NCBI GenBank assembly: GCA_902809935.1
Contig: LR778134.1
Location: 992,001-1,056,000, forward strand
DNA from: Ruminococcaceae bacterium BL-4
GTDB lineage: Bacteria; Bacillota; Clostridia; Oscillospirales; Acutalibacteraceae
Reading direction: 5' to 3'
Length of the DNA: 64,000 nucleotides
The notes beneath the pieces were generated by a model that worked only from the letters and a program-made list of their open reading frames with translations, was not told where the DNA came from and ran no database searches. This document shows, piece after piece, positions 16,496 through 24,361 of the stretch (position 1 is its first letter; each line of letters starts with the position of its first letter). A program made the position numbers and the translations under genes.

Positions 16496-17198
16496 TTTAT
16501 CTTTTGTGGATGTTCATACACATTGTCTTCCGGGGATGGACGATGGTGCCAAAGACTGCAATATGTCGATTCAGATGCTCCAGACCTTAAAAAAACAGGG
16601 AGTCAGAAAAGCCTTTTTAACTCCGCATTATTATCCGCAGAGAGAATCACTTTCTGATTTTTTACAGAGACGATCAGATTCTTATCGTATTCTCAGCTCA
16701 TTTCAAGGAATGGCTGATAGTCCGGAAGCTTTTTTAGGGGCGGAGATTTATTTAATTCAGGGATTATGCGAAGTGGATTTGCGGCCGCTTTGCCTGGGAG
16801 ACACAAGACTTCTTTTATTGGAACTTCCCAGGCAGCCCTATCATCCGTGGATCTTAGAAGAGTTACGCAATTTGACCTACGCACTTAACATTATTCCCGT
16901 GCTAGCGCATATTGAACGATATCAGGCATATTATCATTCGGAAGATTTTGAAGAGCTTTTATCTTTTGAAGATTTGATTTTGCAGTTTAATGCCGGTGCA
17001 CTTCAAAGCCATGAAAATCGTCGATTTCTTTATTCACTTTCAGAAGAAGGCTATCCGATGCTGATCGGCAGTGATACCCATAATATGAGTACACGAATGC
17101 CTCCTTTTGATAAAGCACTGCCAGTGTTGACGAAAAAGCGCCATGGGCGGGAGTTGTTTGCAAATGTACAGGAAACATGGGCTAATTTGGAACTATAA
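16476..17198 (+). CDS. Tyrosine-protein phosphatase, CpsB/YwqE (PHP) family
   Basis: The 240-residue metal-dependent phosphatase of the PHP fold dephosphorylates the partner BY-kinase. Metal-ligand motifs are in order: DVHTHCLPGMDDGA near the N-terminus, TPHYYP, GAEIYL, LAHIERY and GSDTHNM. The start chosen overlaps the kinase gene by 20 bp, and only a weak Shine-Dalgarno is seen, consistent with coupling. Family members use Mn2+. Together with the two preceding genes it forms the standard three-gene regulatory unit of capsule and exopolysaccharide clusters. Confidence 0.93.
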   Translation: MNTKTNNLSFVDVHTHCLPGMDDGAKDCNMSIQMLQTLKKQGVRKAFLTPHYYPQRESLSDFLQRRSDSYRILSSFQGMADSPEAFLGAEIYLIQGLCEVDLRPLCLGDTRLLLLELPRQPYHPWILEELRNLTYALNIIPVLAHIERYQAYYHSEDFEELLSFEDLILQFNAGALQSHENRRFLYSLSEEGYPMLIGSDTHNMSTRMPPFDKALPVLTKKRHGRELFANVQETWANLEL

Positions 17199-17239
17199 CA
17201 TATAAAATGACAAAAAATTATTTAGGGGAGGGGCGTTTT

Positions 17240-17782
17240 ATGAAAAAGTTACTTGCAATTTTTTGTGCAGGAATTATGATGGTTGCAATGGCAATTCCGG
17301 CTTTTGCTGCAACTACAAAAAATGATATTATTACGGAGATGAAGTCTGGAATCCAGATTGGTACCCAGACAAGACAGATCCCGGATCAGTATGTTAAATT
17401 GGCAGAAGATTTTCTCAATGCTAACAATTTGACGGATGCACAGCTTTCTACGGCACTTAGCGATCTGAAAGAAGCCAAAGAGACATGGGCAAGTACCGGT
17501 AAGGCATCCTTCAATGAGATTCCACCCGATATTCAGACAAAATTGGAAAATATGGCCACCGAAGCTGCCAAAAAGGTAGGTGCCACTCTTACTTTTGGTG
17601 GCAAAACCATTTCTGTTGTAGATAAAAATGGTAAGACTTACAGTACTTCTACACAGTCTAATCCCATTAAACAGACTGGTGCGGATTATACCGCTTTGAC
17701 GGTAATTGTGCTTGCAATCCTTGGTTCTTTGGGAGTAATTGTTACAGTTTCTGCTAAGAATCATTTGGTAAAAGTGCACTAA
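17240..17782 (+). CDS. Secreted protein with C-terminal sortase-like anchor
   Basis: The 180-residue protein has a clear Sec signal peptide (MKKLLA..., ending AIPAFA before ATTKND) and a helical, mostly hydrophilic middle. The C-terminus has a wall-sorting layout: a short motif NPIKQTG, a hydrophobic helix of about 22 residues, and a short basic tail (KNHLVKVH). The motif lacks the L-P-x-T-G core, keeping only the terminal T-G. The sortase gene follows after 5 bp, so I infer this is its substrate. A strong GGGGAGGGG site precedes the ATG; an upstream TTG-like extension is not used. I do not recognise the middle domain. Confidence 0.75.
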   Translation: MKKLLAIFCAGIMMVAMAIPAFAATTKNDIITEMKSGIQIGTQTRQIPDQYVKLAEDFLNANNLTDAQLSTALSDLKEAKETWASTGKASFNEIPPDIQTKLENMATEAAKKVGATLTFGGKTISVVDKNGKTYSTSTQSNPIKQTGADYTALTVIVLAILGSLGVIVTVSAKNHLVKVH

Positions 17783-17787
17783 TTATT

Positions 17788-18459
17788 ATGAAATACGAAT
17801 TCCGAAAGAAATCCAGAAAAAGCAATGGGATAAAATTTGTTTTTTATCCCATTGCTTTCTTTGTGTTAACAGTTTTATTAATAGCCGTTGCATTTGGTCC
17901 TATTGTGATGCCGTATTTAAATATGATGGATTTGGCTTTTACCTCCAGTACTCCTCAATTTGATGAAAATGCCGCTAATATTTATCAAGGCTCCGTTCAG
18001 AATACGGGAGATACCTTAAAAAGCAGTGATATCAAATTTCCTTCTGCGGGAGAGACTTTTGGAGCGCTGCACATTTCGTCGGTGGGCATTGATGCACCCC
18101 TTATTTATGGAGACAATATCAAAAACATGGTTAATGGTGTGGAGGTTTATTCCGGAACCTATCTTCCCGGACAGGGGCACACCATTTTAATCGGTGGACA
18201 CAATAATACTTATTTTCTTCCACTTCCGAATGTCAATGTTGGAGATCAGGTAGAACTCTGCACGAATTATGGGACTTATCTTTATGAGATTACCGGTTCG
18301 CAGACAGCTCGGTATGATGATACGACCGCTTATGATCTGAAAAAGCAGGAAGAGAATCTGATTCTTTATACCTGTCACAATATAGCAGGGATCGGTGCGA
18401 CTCCCTATCGTGTATTTGTTTATGCCAAATATGTTTCCGGGCCTGAGATTCTATCATAA
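17788..18459 (+). CDS. Class D-like sortase
   Basis: The 223-residue protein has an N-terminal membrane anchor (about 17-40) and a sortase domain. The catalytic triad is visible: His138 in GGHNNT, Cys196 in LILYTC and Arg208 in PYRVFV. Overall length and single N-terminal helix fit class D. It would cleave the sorting motif of a secreted protein and link it to cell wall or another acceptor. I see no Shine-Dalgarno before the ATG, so translation probably couples to the upstream substrate gene 5 bp away. The next gene starts 18 bp after its stop. Confidence 0.88.
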   Translation: MKYEFRKKSRKSNGIKFVFYPIAFFVLTVLLIAVAFGPIVMPYLNMMDLAFTSSTPQFDENAANIYQGSVQNTGDTLKSSDIKFPSAGETFGALHISSVGIDAPLIYGDNIKNMVNGVEVYSGTYLPGQGHTILIGGHNNTYFLPLPNVNVGDQVELCTNYGTYLYEITGSQTARYDDTTAYDLKKQEENLILYTCHNIAGIGATPYRVFVYAKYVSGPEILS

Positions 18460-18477
18460 AAGGGGAGAAAAGATGGA

Positions 18478-19365
18478 ATGTCGATAAAATCAAATGCAGA
18501 TCAAAAGCCGATGATGAAACATATCATTTCATTGATCTTATCCTTTTTTTTGAGCCTTTTTCTCTTTTTGCTTTCCTGTGCGGTTCTCTTTCAGCTGACG
18601 GTTTTTTCTGCGCCTTTTCTGAAAGAACAGATTATCAAAAGCAATACAGCTTCTTATTTGGCACAGGATTTGAAGGAAATGTTCATATCTTATGGGATCA
18701 GCAGCGGTTTTGATGAAGCATTTTTTAATTCAGCATTAGATGAAAATGAGATTCAGTCAGATCTTTTTGGGGAAGTGGACCACTTATATGACCCTTCTGT
18801 CCCAGAAACCAATTTTGACAGCTTTCAAAATCAGATGTATCAAAAGCTGATGGAAAACGTAAAAGAGCGGAATATTGAAGTGACGGACACAGCTAATGGG
18901 GCTTTGCAGTATCTTGCGCAGGTTTGCCGTGAAAGCTATCAGGAGACGATTCATATTCCATTATCTTCTCATGCTTCCAGTATGCTGCAATTTTTAAAGG
19001 AACCAATCTTAATAGCAACCATTGGACTGGCCGCTTTAGCGCTTTTTGTGATCGTATTTCTTTACTTCCTTCGGCATAAACGTTCTTTTTGCCGCTATTG
19101 TATTTATGCTTGTTCCGGTGCTGCTTTAACACTGTTTGTCCCGTGGGCTGTTGTTGTTTTGGGGGGCAGAATCGAAAAGATTGCGATTACTCAAAAAGCA
19201 CTTTATGCACTGATCACAACTTATGTTCATCAGGTGCTTTCTTTTCTCCTCATAACGATAGGAATCCTTGTATTGATGGTCGTTGTTTTCTTAATCGTTT
19301 ATTTCGTGCTGGAGAAAAAGGATTGCCAGAGAATGTTTGGCAACCCTTCTATAAAATTATTCTGA
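18478..19365 (+). CDS. Unknown four-helix membrane protein of the sortase operon
   Basis: The 295-residue protein has one N-terminal helix (about 14-42), an extracytoplasmic domain of about 130 residues rich in acidic residues, and three C-terminal helices, the last followed by a basic tail. I recognise no family. AGGGGAG precedes the chosen ATG by about 10 bp; another ATG 5 bp upstream gives only four codons. Its place directly after a dedicated sortase and before a terminator suggests a role in the same surface structure. Confidence 0.75.
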   Translation: MSIKSNADQKPMMKHIISLILSFFLSLFLFLLSCAVLFQLTVFSAPFLKEQIIKSNTASYLAQDLKEMFISYGISSGFDEAFFNSALDENEIQSDLFGEVDHLYDPSVPETNFDSFQNQMYQKLMENVKERNIEVTDTANGALQYLAQVCRESYQETIHIPLSSHASSMLQFLKEPILIATIGLAALALFVIVFLYFLRHKRSFCRYCIYACSGAALTLFVPWAVVVLGGRIEKIAITQKALYALITTYVHQVLSFLLITIGILVLMVVVFLIVYFVLEKKDCQRMFGNPSIKLF

Positions 19366-19406
19366 ATTTTTGAGGATAAGCATATCAGAATTAAAAATTG
19401 ATTTTT

Positions 19407-19462
19407 AACTCCCCATTTAAAGCACATAGCAATTCATGCGGTACTTTGAATGGAGAGTTTTT
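19407..19462 (+). terminator. Terminator of the polysaccharide/sortase operon
   Basis: AACTC-CCATT-AAAG pairs imperfectly with CTTTGAATGGAGAGTT, followed by TTTTTAT. Confidence 0.65.
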
Positions 19463-19522
19463 ATAGATGTAGAGCAATTAAAATATTTTGTAAAATTTTT
19501 TTAAAAGAAAAATGTTTTTCAT

Positions 19523-19550
19523 TTAACATTCTCGGAAAGTATGTTACAGT
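19523..19550 (+). promoter_or_regulatory. Candidate promoter of the hydrogenase operon
   Basis: TTAACA and TACAGT are 16 bp apart, just upstream of a Rex-like operator and about 60 bp before the first gene. Confidence 0.45.
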
Positions 19551-19554
19551 ATTA

Positions 19555-19572
19555 ATGTTCACGTTTTAACAA
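19555..19572 (+). promoter_or_regulatory. Rex-type operator
   Basis: ATGTTCACGTTTTAACAA matches the clostridial Rex consensus TTGTTAANNNNTTAACAA at 12 of 14 defined positions; the right half-site is perfect. It begins 4 bp after the -10 element, where binding would block initiation. Rex represses when NADH is low relative to NAD+ and releases when NADH is high, fitting a hydrogen-evolving electron sink. Confidence 0.65.
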
Positions 19573-19610
19573 AGGTTGTGGAAAGAAAAATTTTTAAGAA
19601 GTGATAATTT

Positions 19611-21452
19611 ATGAGCCGATTGTATATTAAGACGCAAAGCGAAGCTCAGGCCGTTGTAGAACAGCTTTACCGAAGTGTGGAGCAGCGGATCGCGGCAAGC
19701 CCTCCGGGGCTGTGCCCAATTGATATGGCGCTGAATTTTTTAAACTTATGTCATGCGCAGACATGCGGAAAATGTGTTCCATGCCGTATTGGATTGGGGC
19801 AGCTGTCTGAAATGCTGCAGCGGGTGCTTGATGGAGAAGCTTCCATGCATATTCTGCATCAAATTCATGTGACCGCACAGGTCATTGTGGATACGGCAGA
19901 CTGTGCGATCGGTGTAAATGCAGCACAGCTTGTTCTTCAGGGATTGCAGGGATTTCGGGATGATTACGAAGAACATATTCTTCATCACCGCTGCCTGGGA
20001 GCTCTACATACGCCGGTTCCTTGTGTTGCGCTTTGCCCAGCGGGAGTCGATATTCCCGGGTATATTTCTCTGATTAACAGCGGACGCTGCGATGATGCGA
20101 TCCGCCTGATTCGAAAAGATAATCCAATGCCGCTTGCCTGCGGATATATCTGCGATCACCCCTGCGAAGCGCGCTGTCGCCGAAGCATGGTAGATGACCC
20201 AATCAATATCCGTGGCCTTAAACGCTATGCTGCCGATCATGCGGGAGAAGTACCGCAGCCTAAATGCGCACCATCTACCGGCAAAAAGATCGCAGTTGTA
20301 GGCGGAGGACCGGGAGGATTGTCGGCGGCCTATTATCTTGCACTGATGGGTCATAAGGTTACGGTCTATGAACATCATCGGCAGCTAGGCGGGATGATGT
20401 GGTATGGAATTCCGGATTACCGGTTGCCGAGAGAAAAGCTGGATGCAGAAATTCGTTCGATTTTGACCTTGGGAATTGAAGTAAAAACAGAGATCAATGT
20501 AGGAACAGATATTACATTTAGTAAATTAAAGCAAGACTATGATTGTTTGTATCTTTCGATTGGAGCCAACAGCGATAAAAAGCTGGGGATTGAAGGGGAA
20601 GATGACTGTCATGGCGTTGTTTCGGCTGTGGAACTTTTAAAGCATATCGGGGATAACGAGATGCCCGATTTTACAGACCAAAGAATTGTTGTTGTAGGCG
20701 GCGGAAACGTTGCAATGGACGTGACGCGCAGTGCCATACGGCTTGGCGCAAAAAAGGTGACTTGTGTGTATCGACGCCGTCAGGAAGATATGACAGCACA
20801 AAAAGAAGAGATTGTCGGAGCAATTGCAGAAGGAGCCGAAGTTCAGACTTTGCAGGTTCCTATTCGGATTGAAGCAAATGAAAAGGGCAATGTGGCGGCA
20901 CTTTGGACCCAGCCGCAGATTATTGGAGAAAAAGATTCCCGCGGACGTCCACGCCCTAAAACAGCAGATGTCCCACAGAAACGGATCGCTGCAGATATTG
21001 TTGTAGTGGCAATCGGTCAGGGAATCGAGACGGCTGGATTTGAGCAAACCGGCATTAAAATTCAGCGCAGCGGTACCTTGCTTGCAAATTCGAATACGGA
21101 GATGCCTGAGATGGAGGGCGTCTTTGCCGGAGGGGACTGTGTAACCGGTCCGGCTACTGTCATTCAGGCGATTGCAGCCGGAAAGGTAGCAGCTGCCAAT
21201 ATTGATGAATATTTGGGGTTCCATCATGAAATTAAGGCCGAGGTCGAAGTGCCGACTCCGCGGTTTTATGACATGCAGCCGCGAGGGCGCATCGATGTTA
21301 CGATGCGGGAGGCTTCAGAGCGAAAATGCGACTTTGAATGTATTGAATGCGGCATGACGGATGAAGAAGCCAAGCAGGAATCATCTCGCTGCCTGCGGTG
21401 TGATCACTTTGGATATGGAAACTTTAAGGGAGGTCGTGAAAAACAATGGTAA
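19611..21452 (+). CDS. NuoF-type Fe-S / GltD-type flavoprotein subunit of hydrogenase
   Basis: The 613-residue protein joins two modules. Residues about 1-125 resemble the C-terminal Fe-S region of NuoF/HydB, with the ligand set Cys52, Cys55, Cys58 and Cys98 (CGKCVPC...C). Residues about 130-560 are a GltD/NfnB-like module: Cys clusters between 138 and 189, FAD motif VVGGGPGGLSAA near 229, and a second dinucleotide motif VVVGGGNVAMD. A C-terminal extension holds further CxxC motifs (FECIEC...CLRC). No NuoF FMN/NADH domain is present. It would pass electrons between NAD(P)H and the partner hydrogenase, which it overlaps by 7 bp. Electron bifurcation is possible but unproven. Confidence 0.85.
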   Translation: MSRLYIKTQSEAQAVVEQLYRSVEQRIAASPPGLCPIDMALNFLNLCHAQTCGKCVPCRIGLGQLSEMLQRVLDGEASMHILHQIHVTAQVIVDTADCAIGVNAAQLVLQGLQGFRDDYEEHILHHRCLGALHTPVPCVALCPAGVDIPGYISLINSGRCDDAIRLIRKDNPMPLACGYICDHPCEARCRRSMVDDPINIRGLKRYAADHAGEVPQPKCAPSTGKKIAVVGGGPGGLSAAYYLALMGHKVTVYEHHRQLGGMMWYGIPDYRLPREKLDAEIRSILTLGIEVKTEINVGTDITFSKLKQDYDCLYLSIGANSDKKLGIEGEDDCHGVVSAVELLKHIGDNEMPDFTDQRIVVVGGGNVAMDVTRSAIRLGAKKVTCVYRRRQEDMTAQKEEIVGAIAEGAEVQTLQVPIRIEANEKGNVAALWTQPQIIGEKDSRGRPRPKTADVPQKRIAADIVVVAIGQGIETAGFEQTGIKIQRSGTLLANSNTEMPEMEGVFAGGDCVTGPATVIQAIAAGKVAAANIDEYLGFHHEIKAEVEVPTPRFYDMQPRGRIDVTMREASERKCDFECIECGMTDEEAKQESSRCLRCDHFGYGNFKGGREKQW

Positions 21453-23215
21453 ATGCAACAATAGACGGCCTTTCTGTCTGTGTAGAAAACGGAACTTCAA
21501 TTTTGGACGCAGCAAAAAGTGTTGGAATTTTGATTCCGCATTTGTGCTATTTAAAAGAGATCAATGAAATTGCAGCTTGTCGTGTCTGTGTTGTGGAAGT
21601 GGATGGGACAGACCGCCTTGTGCCGGCCTGCAATAATGAATTGCTCGAGGGTATGGTGGTTCGCACGAATTCACCTCGTGTTCGGCAGGCTCGGCGTACT
21701 AATCTGCGGCTGATCCTTTCGCAGCATGATACAAGTTGTACCACCTGTATCCGTAATGGAAACTGTATGCTGCAAAAGCTTTCCAATGATCTCAATATTC
21801 ATTATCAGCCATATCGAGTTCGTATGGAACGCACGGAGATCGATATGGATGTGCCTTTGATTCGAGAGGCCAGTAAGTGCATTAAATGTATGCGGTGTAT
21901 CCAAATCTGTGATAAAGTACAGAATATGAAGATTTGGGATGTGGCTGGAACCGGATCCAGAACAACGGTTGACGTTTCTTATAACCGGAAATTAAAGGAT
22001 ACCGACTGTACTTATTGTGGACAGTGTGTGACCCATTGTCCTACTGGGGCACTGACGGCCAGAGATGATACAAATGAAGTGTTTCACGCTTTGGCAGATC
22101 CGGAAATTACAACGGTGGTGCAGGTTGCGCCTGCTGTTCGGGTGGCGTGGGCGGAAGCGTTTCAGCTTTCACCGGAGTTTGCAACGATTGGCCGCTTGGT
22201 GTCAGCTTTGCGGCATGTGGGCTTTGACTATGTTTTTGATACCGATTTTTCCGCTGATTTGACGATTGTAGAGGAAAGCCATGAGCTTGCTAAAAAATTG
22301 ACCCACCGCAATCAATATCGTTGGCCGATGTTTACTTCCTGCTGTCCGGCGTGGGTACGGTTCTTAAAATCGCAGTATCCTTCTTATGTAGATTGCCTTT
22401 CTACAGCAAAATCTCCGCAGCAGATGTTTGGATCGGTCGTGAAGAGCTATTTTGCAGAGCAGAAGGGAATTGACCCCAAAAAGCTGTTTGTAGTTTCTAT
22501 CATGCCCTGTATTGCCAAAAAACAAGAATGTGAATTGCCGACCATGAAGGATGCTCACGGAGTGCCATCGGTAGATGCTGTACTTACAACCCGTGAAATC
22601 TGTCGTGTTTTTCACAGTGAACATATTGTACCGGTTAATTTAAAGGAAGAATCCTTTGATTCTCCGTTGGGTACCAGTACTGGAGCCGGTGTGATCTTTG
22701 GTGCTACCGGAGGTGTAATGGTTGCCGCGCTGCGTTCAGCGTATTGCTTTTTGACTGGGTCTAAGCCGGATCCGGATGCTTTTCAGCTTGTTCAAAAAAC
22801 GCACCCGTGGAAGGAAGGAACGTTTTCCATTCCGAAAATCGGAAAAGTTCATGTGGCAGCGGTAAGCGGCCTTTCTAATACACGCAGACTGATGGAAGCA
22901 ATCGATAAAGGTGATGTTTCCTATGACTTTGTAGAAGTGATGGCTTGTCCGGGAGGCTGTGCCGGAGGCGGTGGACAGCCGATTCATGAAGGGATGGAAT
23001 TGGCGAAAAAGCGTGGAGAGTGTCTCTGGCAGATTGATTCTGCGATGCCGCTTCGCTTTTCCCACGAGAATCCGGAAGTCCAAATTTTGTATCGAAAATA
23101 TTTGGGACAACCGCTTAAGGGAAAAGCGCATGATCTTTTACATACCGATCATAATGCGTGGGAAATGCCGTCGCAGATTTTAAAAGAAAACGAACAGAAA
23201 TCAAAAGAATATTAA
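21446..23215 (+). CDS. [FeFe] hydrogenase, group A, five-cluster type
   Basis: The 589-residue catalytic subunit interconverts protons and H2. It has an N-terminal [2Fe-2S] domain (Cys34, 45, 48, 62), a His-ligated [4Fe-4S] site (His94, Cys98, 101, 107), two ferredoxin [4Fe-4S] sites (Cys145-155 and Cys188-198) and the H-cluster domain. All three signature motifs are intact: TSCCPAW, MPCIAKKQE and MACPGGCAGGGGQP. Size and domain order equal the monomeric clostridial enzyme, but the GltD-type partner places it with the glutamate-synthase-linked A2 subgroup, as I recall the HydDB scheme. The maturases HydE, HydF and HydG are not in this window. The operon ends at a terminator. Confidence 0.93.
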   Translation: MVNATIDGLSVCVENGTSILDAAKSVGILIPHLCYLKEINEIAACRVCVVEVDGTDRLVPACNNELLEGMVVRTNSPRVRQARRTNLRLILSQHDTSCTTCIRNGNCMLQKLSNDLNIHYQPYRVRMERTEIDMDVPLIREASKCIKCMRCIQICDKVQNMKIWDVAGTGSRTTVDVSYNRKLKDTDCTYCGQCVTHCPTGALTARDDTNEVFHALADPEITTVVQVAPAVRVAWAEAFQLSPEFATIGRLVSALRHVGFDYVFDTDFSADLTIVEESHELAKKLTHRNQYRWPMFTSCCPAWVRFLKSQYPSYVDCLSTAKSPQQMFGSVVKSYFAEQKGIDPKKLFVVSIMPCIAKKQECELPTMKDAHGVPSVDAVLTTREICRVFHSEHIVPVNLKEESFDSPLGTSTGAGVIFGATGGVMVAALRSAYCFLTGSKPDPDAFQLVQKTHPWKEGTFSIPKIGKVHVAAVSGLSNTRRLMEAIDKGDVSYDFVEVMACPGGCAGGGGQPIHEGMELAKKRGECLWQIDSAMPLRFSHENPEVQILYRKYLGQPLKGKAHDLLHTDHNAWEMPSQILKENEQKSKEY

Positions 23216-23216
23216 A

Positions 23217-23265
23217 AAGAAGCCTGCAAATTGGTTCTCATGAATCAATCTGCAGGCTTCTTTTA
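23217..23265. terminator. Bidirectional terminator after the hydrogenase genes
   Basis: AAGAAGCCTGCA and TGCAGGCTTCTT form a 12-bp stem with T-runs in both directions; it also covers the stop codon of the converging small gene. Confidence 0.85.
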
Positions 23266-23457
23266 TGAAAAAGCGGAAAAGTTTTCAGAGGTAAGGCTGT
23301 CAACCAGTGCACGCATTTCATTTTTGGAATCGATCGTGTGCGTTTTTTGAAGAATAGCTTCTTTTTCCTCTTTAGATAAGGATTCAAACTTTTGCATGGC
23401 TGCTTCATTTTGTGCCAATGCCATACCGAATCCCAAAGGCAGTTCCATGTCTTTCAA
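23263..23457 (-). CDS. Small conserved-looking Firmicute protein
   Basis: The 64-residue protein contains ELPLGFGMALAQNEAAMQ, then a Glu/Lys-rich helix (FESLSKEEKEAI) and an end with EMRALVDSL. It resembles small clostridial proteins I have seen but cannot name. A GAGGTG site lies 6 bp before a TTG, which I take as the start; the ATG three codons later is the alternative at 23448. It lies 76 bp downstream of ogt, same strand, and may be co-transcribed. Confidence 0.6.
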   Translation of the reverse strand: MKDMELPLGFGMALAQNEAAMQKFESLSKEEKEAILQKTHTIDSKNEMRALVDSLTSENFSAFS

Positions 23458-23533
23458 AGCAATCACCTCTTTTTCAGTATGGACAAATCGAAAATTAACA
23501 TACAGAAAAAGGGAAAAATAATGGATTCGCTTA

Positions 23534-24082
23534 TTATTTTTGTAAGGCTGCTTTTGCCTTTTTTTCACGTTGTATTTTTAATAGATCAACGCCTTCTAGC
23601 TTCAGCAGCTTTTGTTTTTTATCAATCCCGCCTGCATAGCCGGTGAGGTTTCCATTTGTACCGATAACCCGATGGCATGGAATGATGATTGAAATCGGAT
23701 TATGTCCGACCGCACCGCCGACTGCCTGTGCAGACATCTTTTCTTTTTTTAGGATAACTGCTGCTTCTTTGGCCACCTCTCCGTATGTCATGACTTGACC
23801 GTATGGAATAGAGCATAAGATTTTCCAGATCGTCTGGCGAAATTTGCTGCCGGAAGGAGAGAGAGATAGTTCAGAGATAGAAGGTCTTTCCCCTGCAAAA
23901 TATCGATCCAGCCAAAGTTTCGTCATGGATAAGATGGGTAGATTTTCTTGTTCGATTGGAGGATCTGACAAGGTACTTTTAAAATATTTTTGCCCTTCGA
24001 TCCATAGCCCTACTAGAGATTGGTCGGTTGCGACTAGAGATAGAAAACCCACGGGTGAGGAATAATGTGATAAATAGTACAT
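23534..24082 (-). CDS. ogt: Methylated-DNA-protein-cysteine methyltransferase
   Basis: The 182-residue protein repairs O6-alkylguanine by transferring the alkyl group to its own cysteine. The active-site motif IPCHRVIG (Cys136) is intact, as are the DNA-binding segment with GSKFRQTIWK and the YGQVMTYGE helix-turn-helix region and the GNLTGYAGG loop. An AGGTGG site lies 8 bp before the ATG of MYYLSH; a GTG four codons upstream overlaps that site and is rejected. The C-terminus is Lys-rich. A small gene follows on the same strand. Confidence 0.92.
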   Translation of the reverse strand: MYYLSHYSSPVGFLSLVATDQSLVGLWIEGQKYFKSTLSDPPIEQENLPILSMTKLWLDRYFAGERPSISELSLSPSGSKFRQTIWKILCSIPYGQVMTYGEVAKEAAVILKKEKMSAQAVGGAVGHNPISIIIPCHRVIGTNGNLTGYAGGIDKKQKLLKLEGVDLLKIQREKKAKAALQK

Positions 24083-24225
24083 GGTTTTGTCCACCTGCCA
24101 TTCTAAAAGACTGATTGATTGTTTCGTGTGACCAAAATAAAGACAGCGTCAAAGCTTGTTTTTTTCTAAATCTGCTTTTATTGTACTCGTAGAATTATTT
24201 TCTGACAAGTGCAAATTCACTTAAT

Positions 24226-24253
24226 AACAAAAATTATGTGCATAATTTTTGTT
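24226..24253. promoter_or_regulatory. Long perfect inverted repeat before the sialidase gene
   Basis: AACAAAAATTATG and CATAATTTTTGTT are perfect 13-bp arms with 2 bp between them, ending 6 bp before the -35 box. A weaker repeat, AAGTG-N6-CACTT, lies just upstream at 24206. There is no T-run for a terminator, so an operator is more likely. The regulator is unknown. Confidence 0.55.
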
Positions 24254-24259
24254 TAGTAC

Positions 24260-24287
24260 TTGCATTTTATTGAGATATAACTATAAT
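24260..24287 (+). promoter_or_regulatory. Candidate promoter of the sialidase gene
   Basis: TTGCAT and a perfect TATAAT are 16 bp apart, 74 bp before the start codon. Confidence 0.5.
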
Positions 24288-24361
24288 ACAATTAGATACG
24301 AAAAATAATGTAATAGAACGATATATTAAAAGGGAAAATTCGAAAGAAAGGGGCCGATTGA

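Noticed and set aside
20637-21227. Minus-strand frame of 196 codons inside the GltD-type gene
   Set aside because: Antisense shadow of a well-supported flavoprotein gene.
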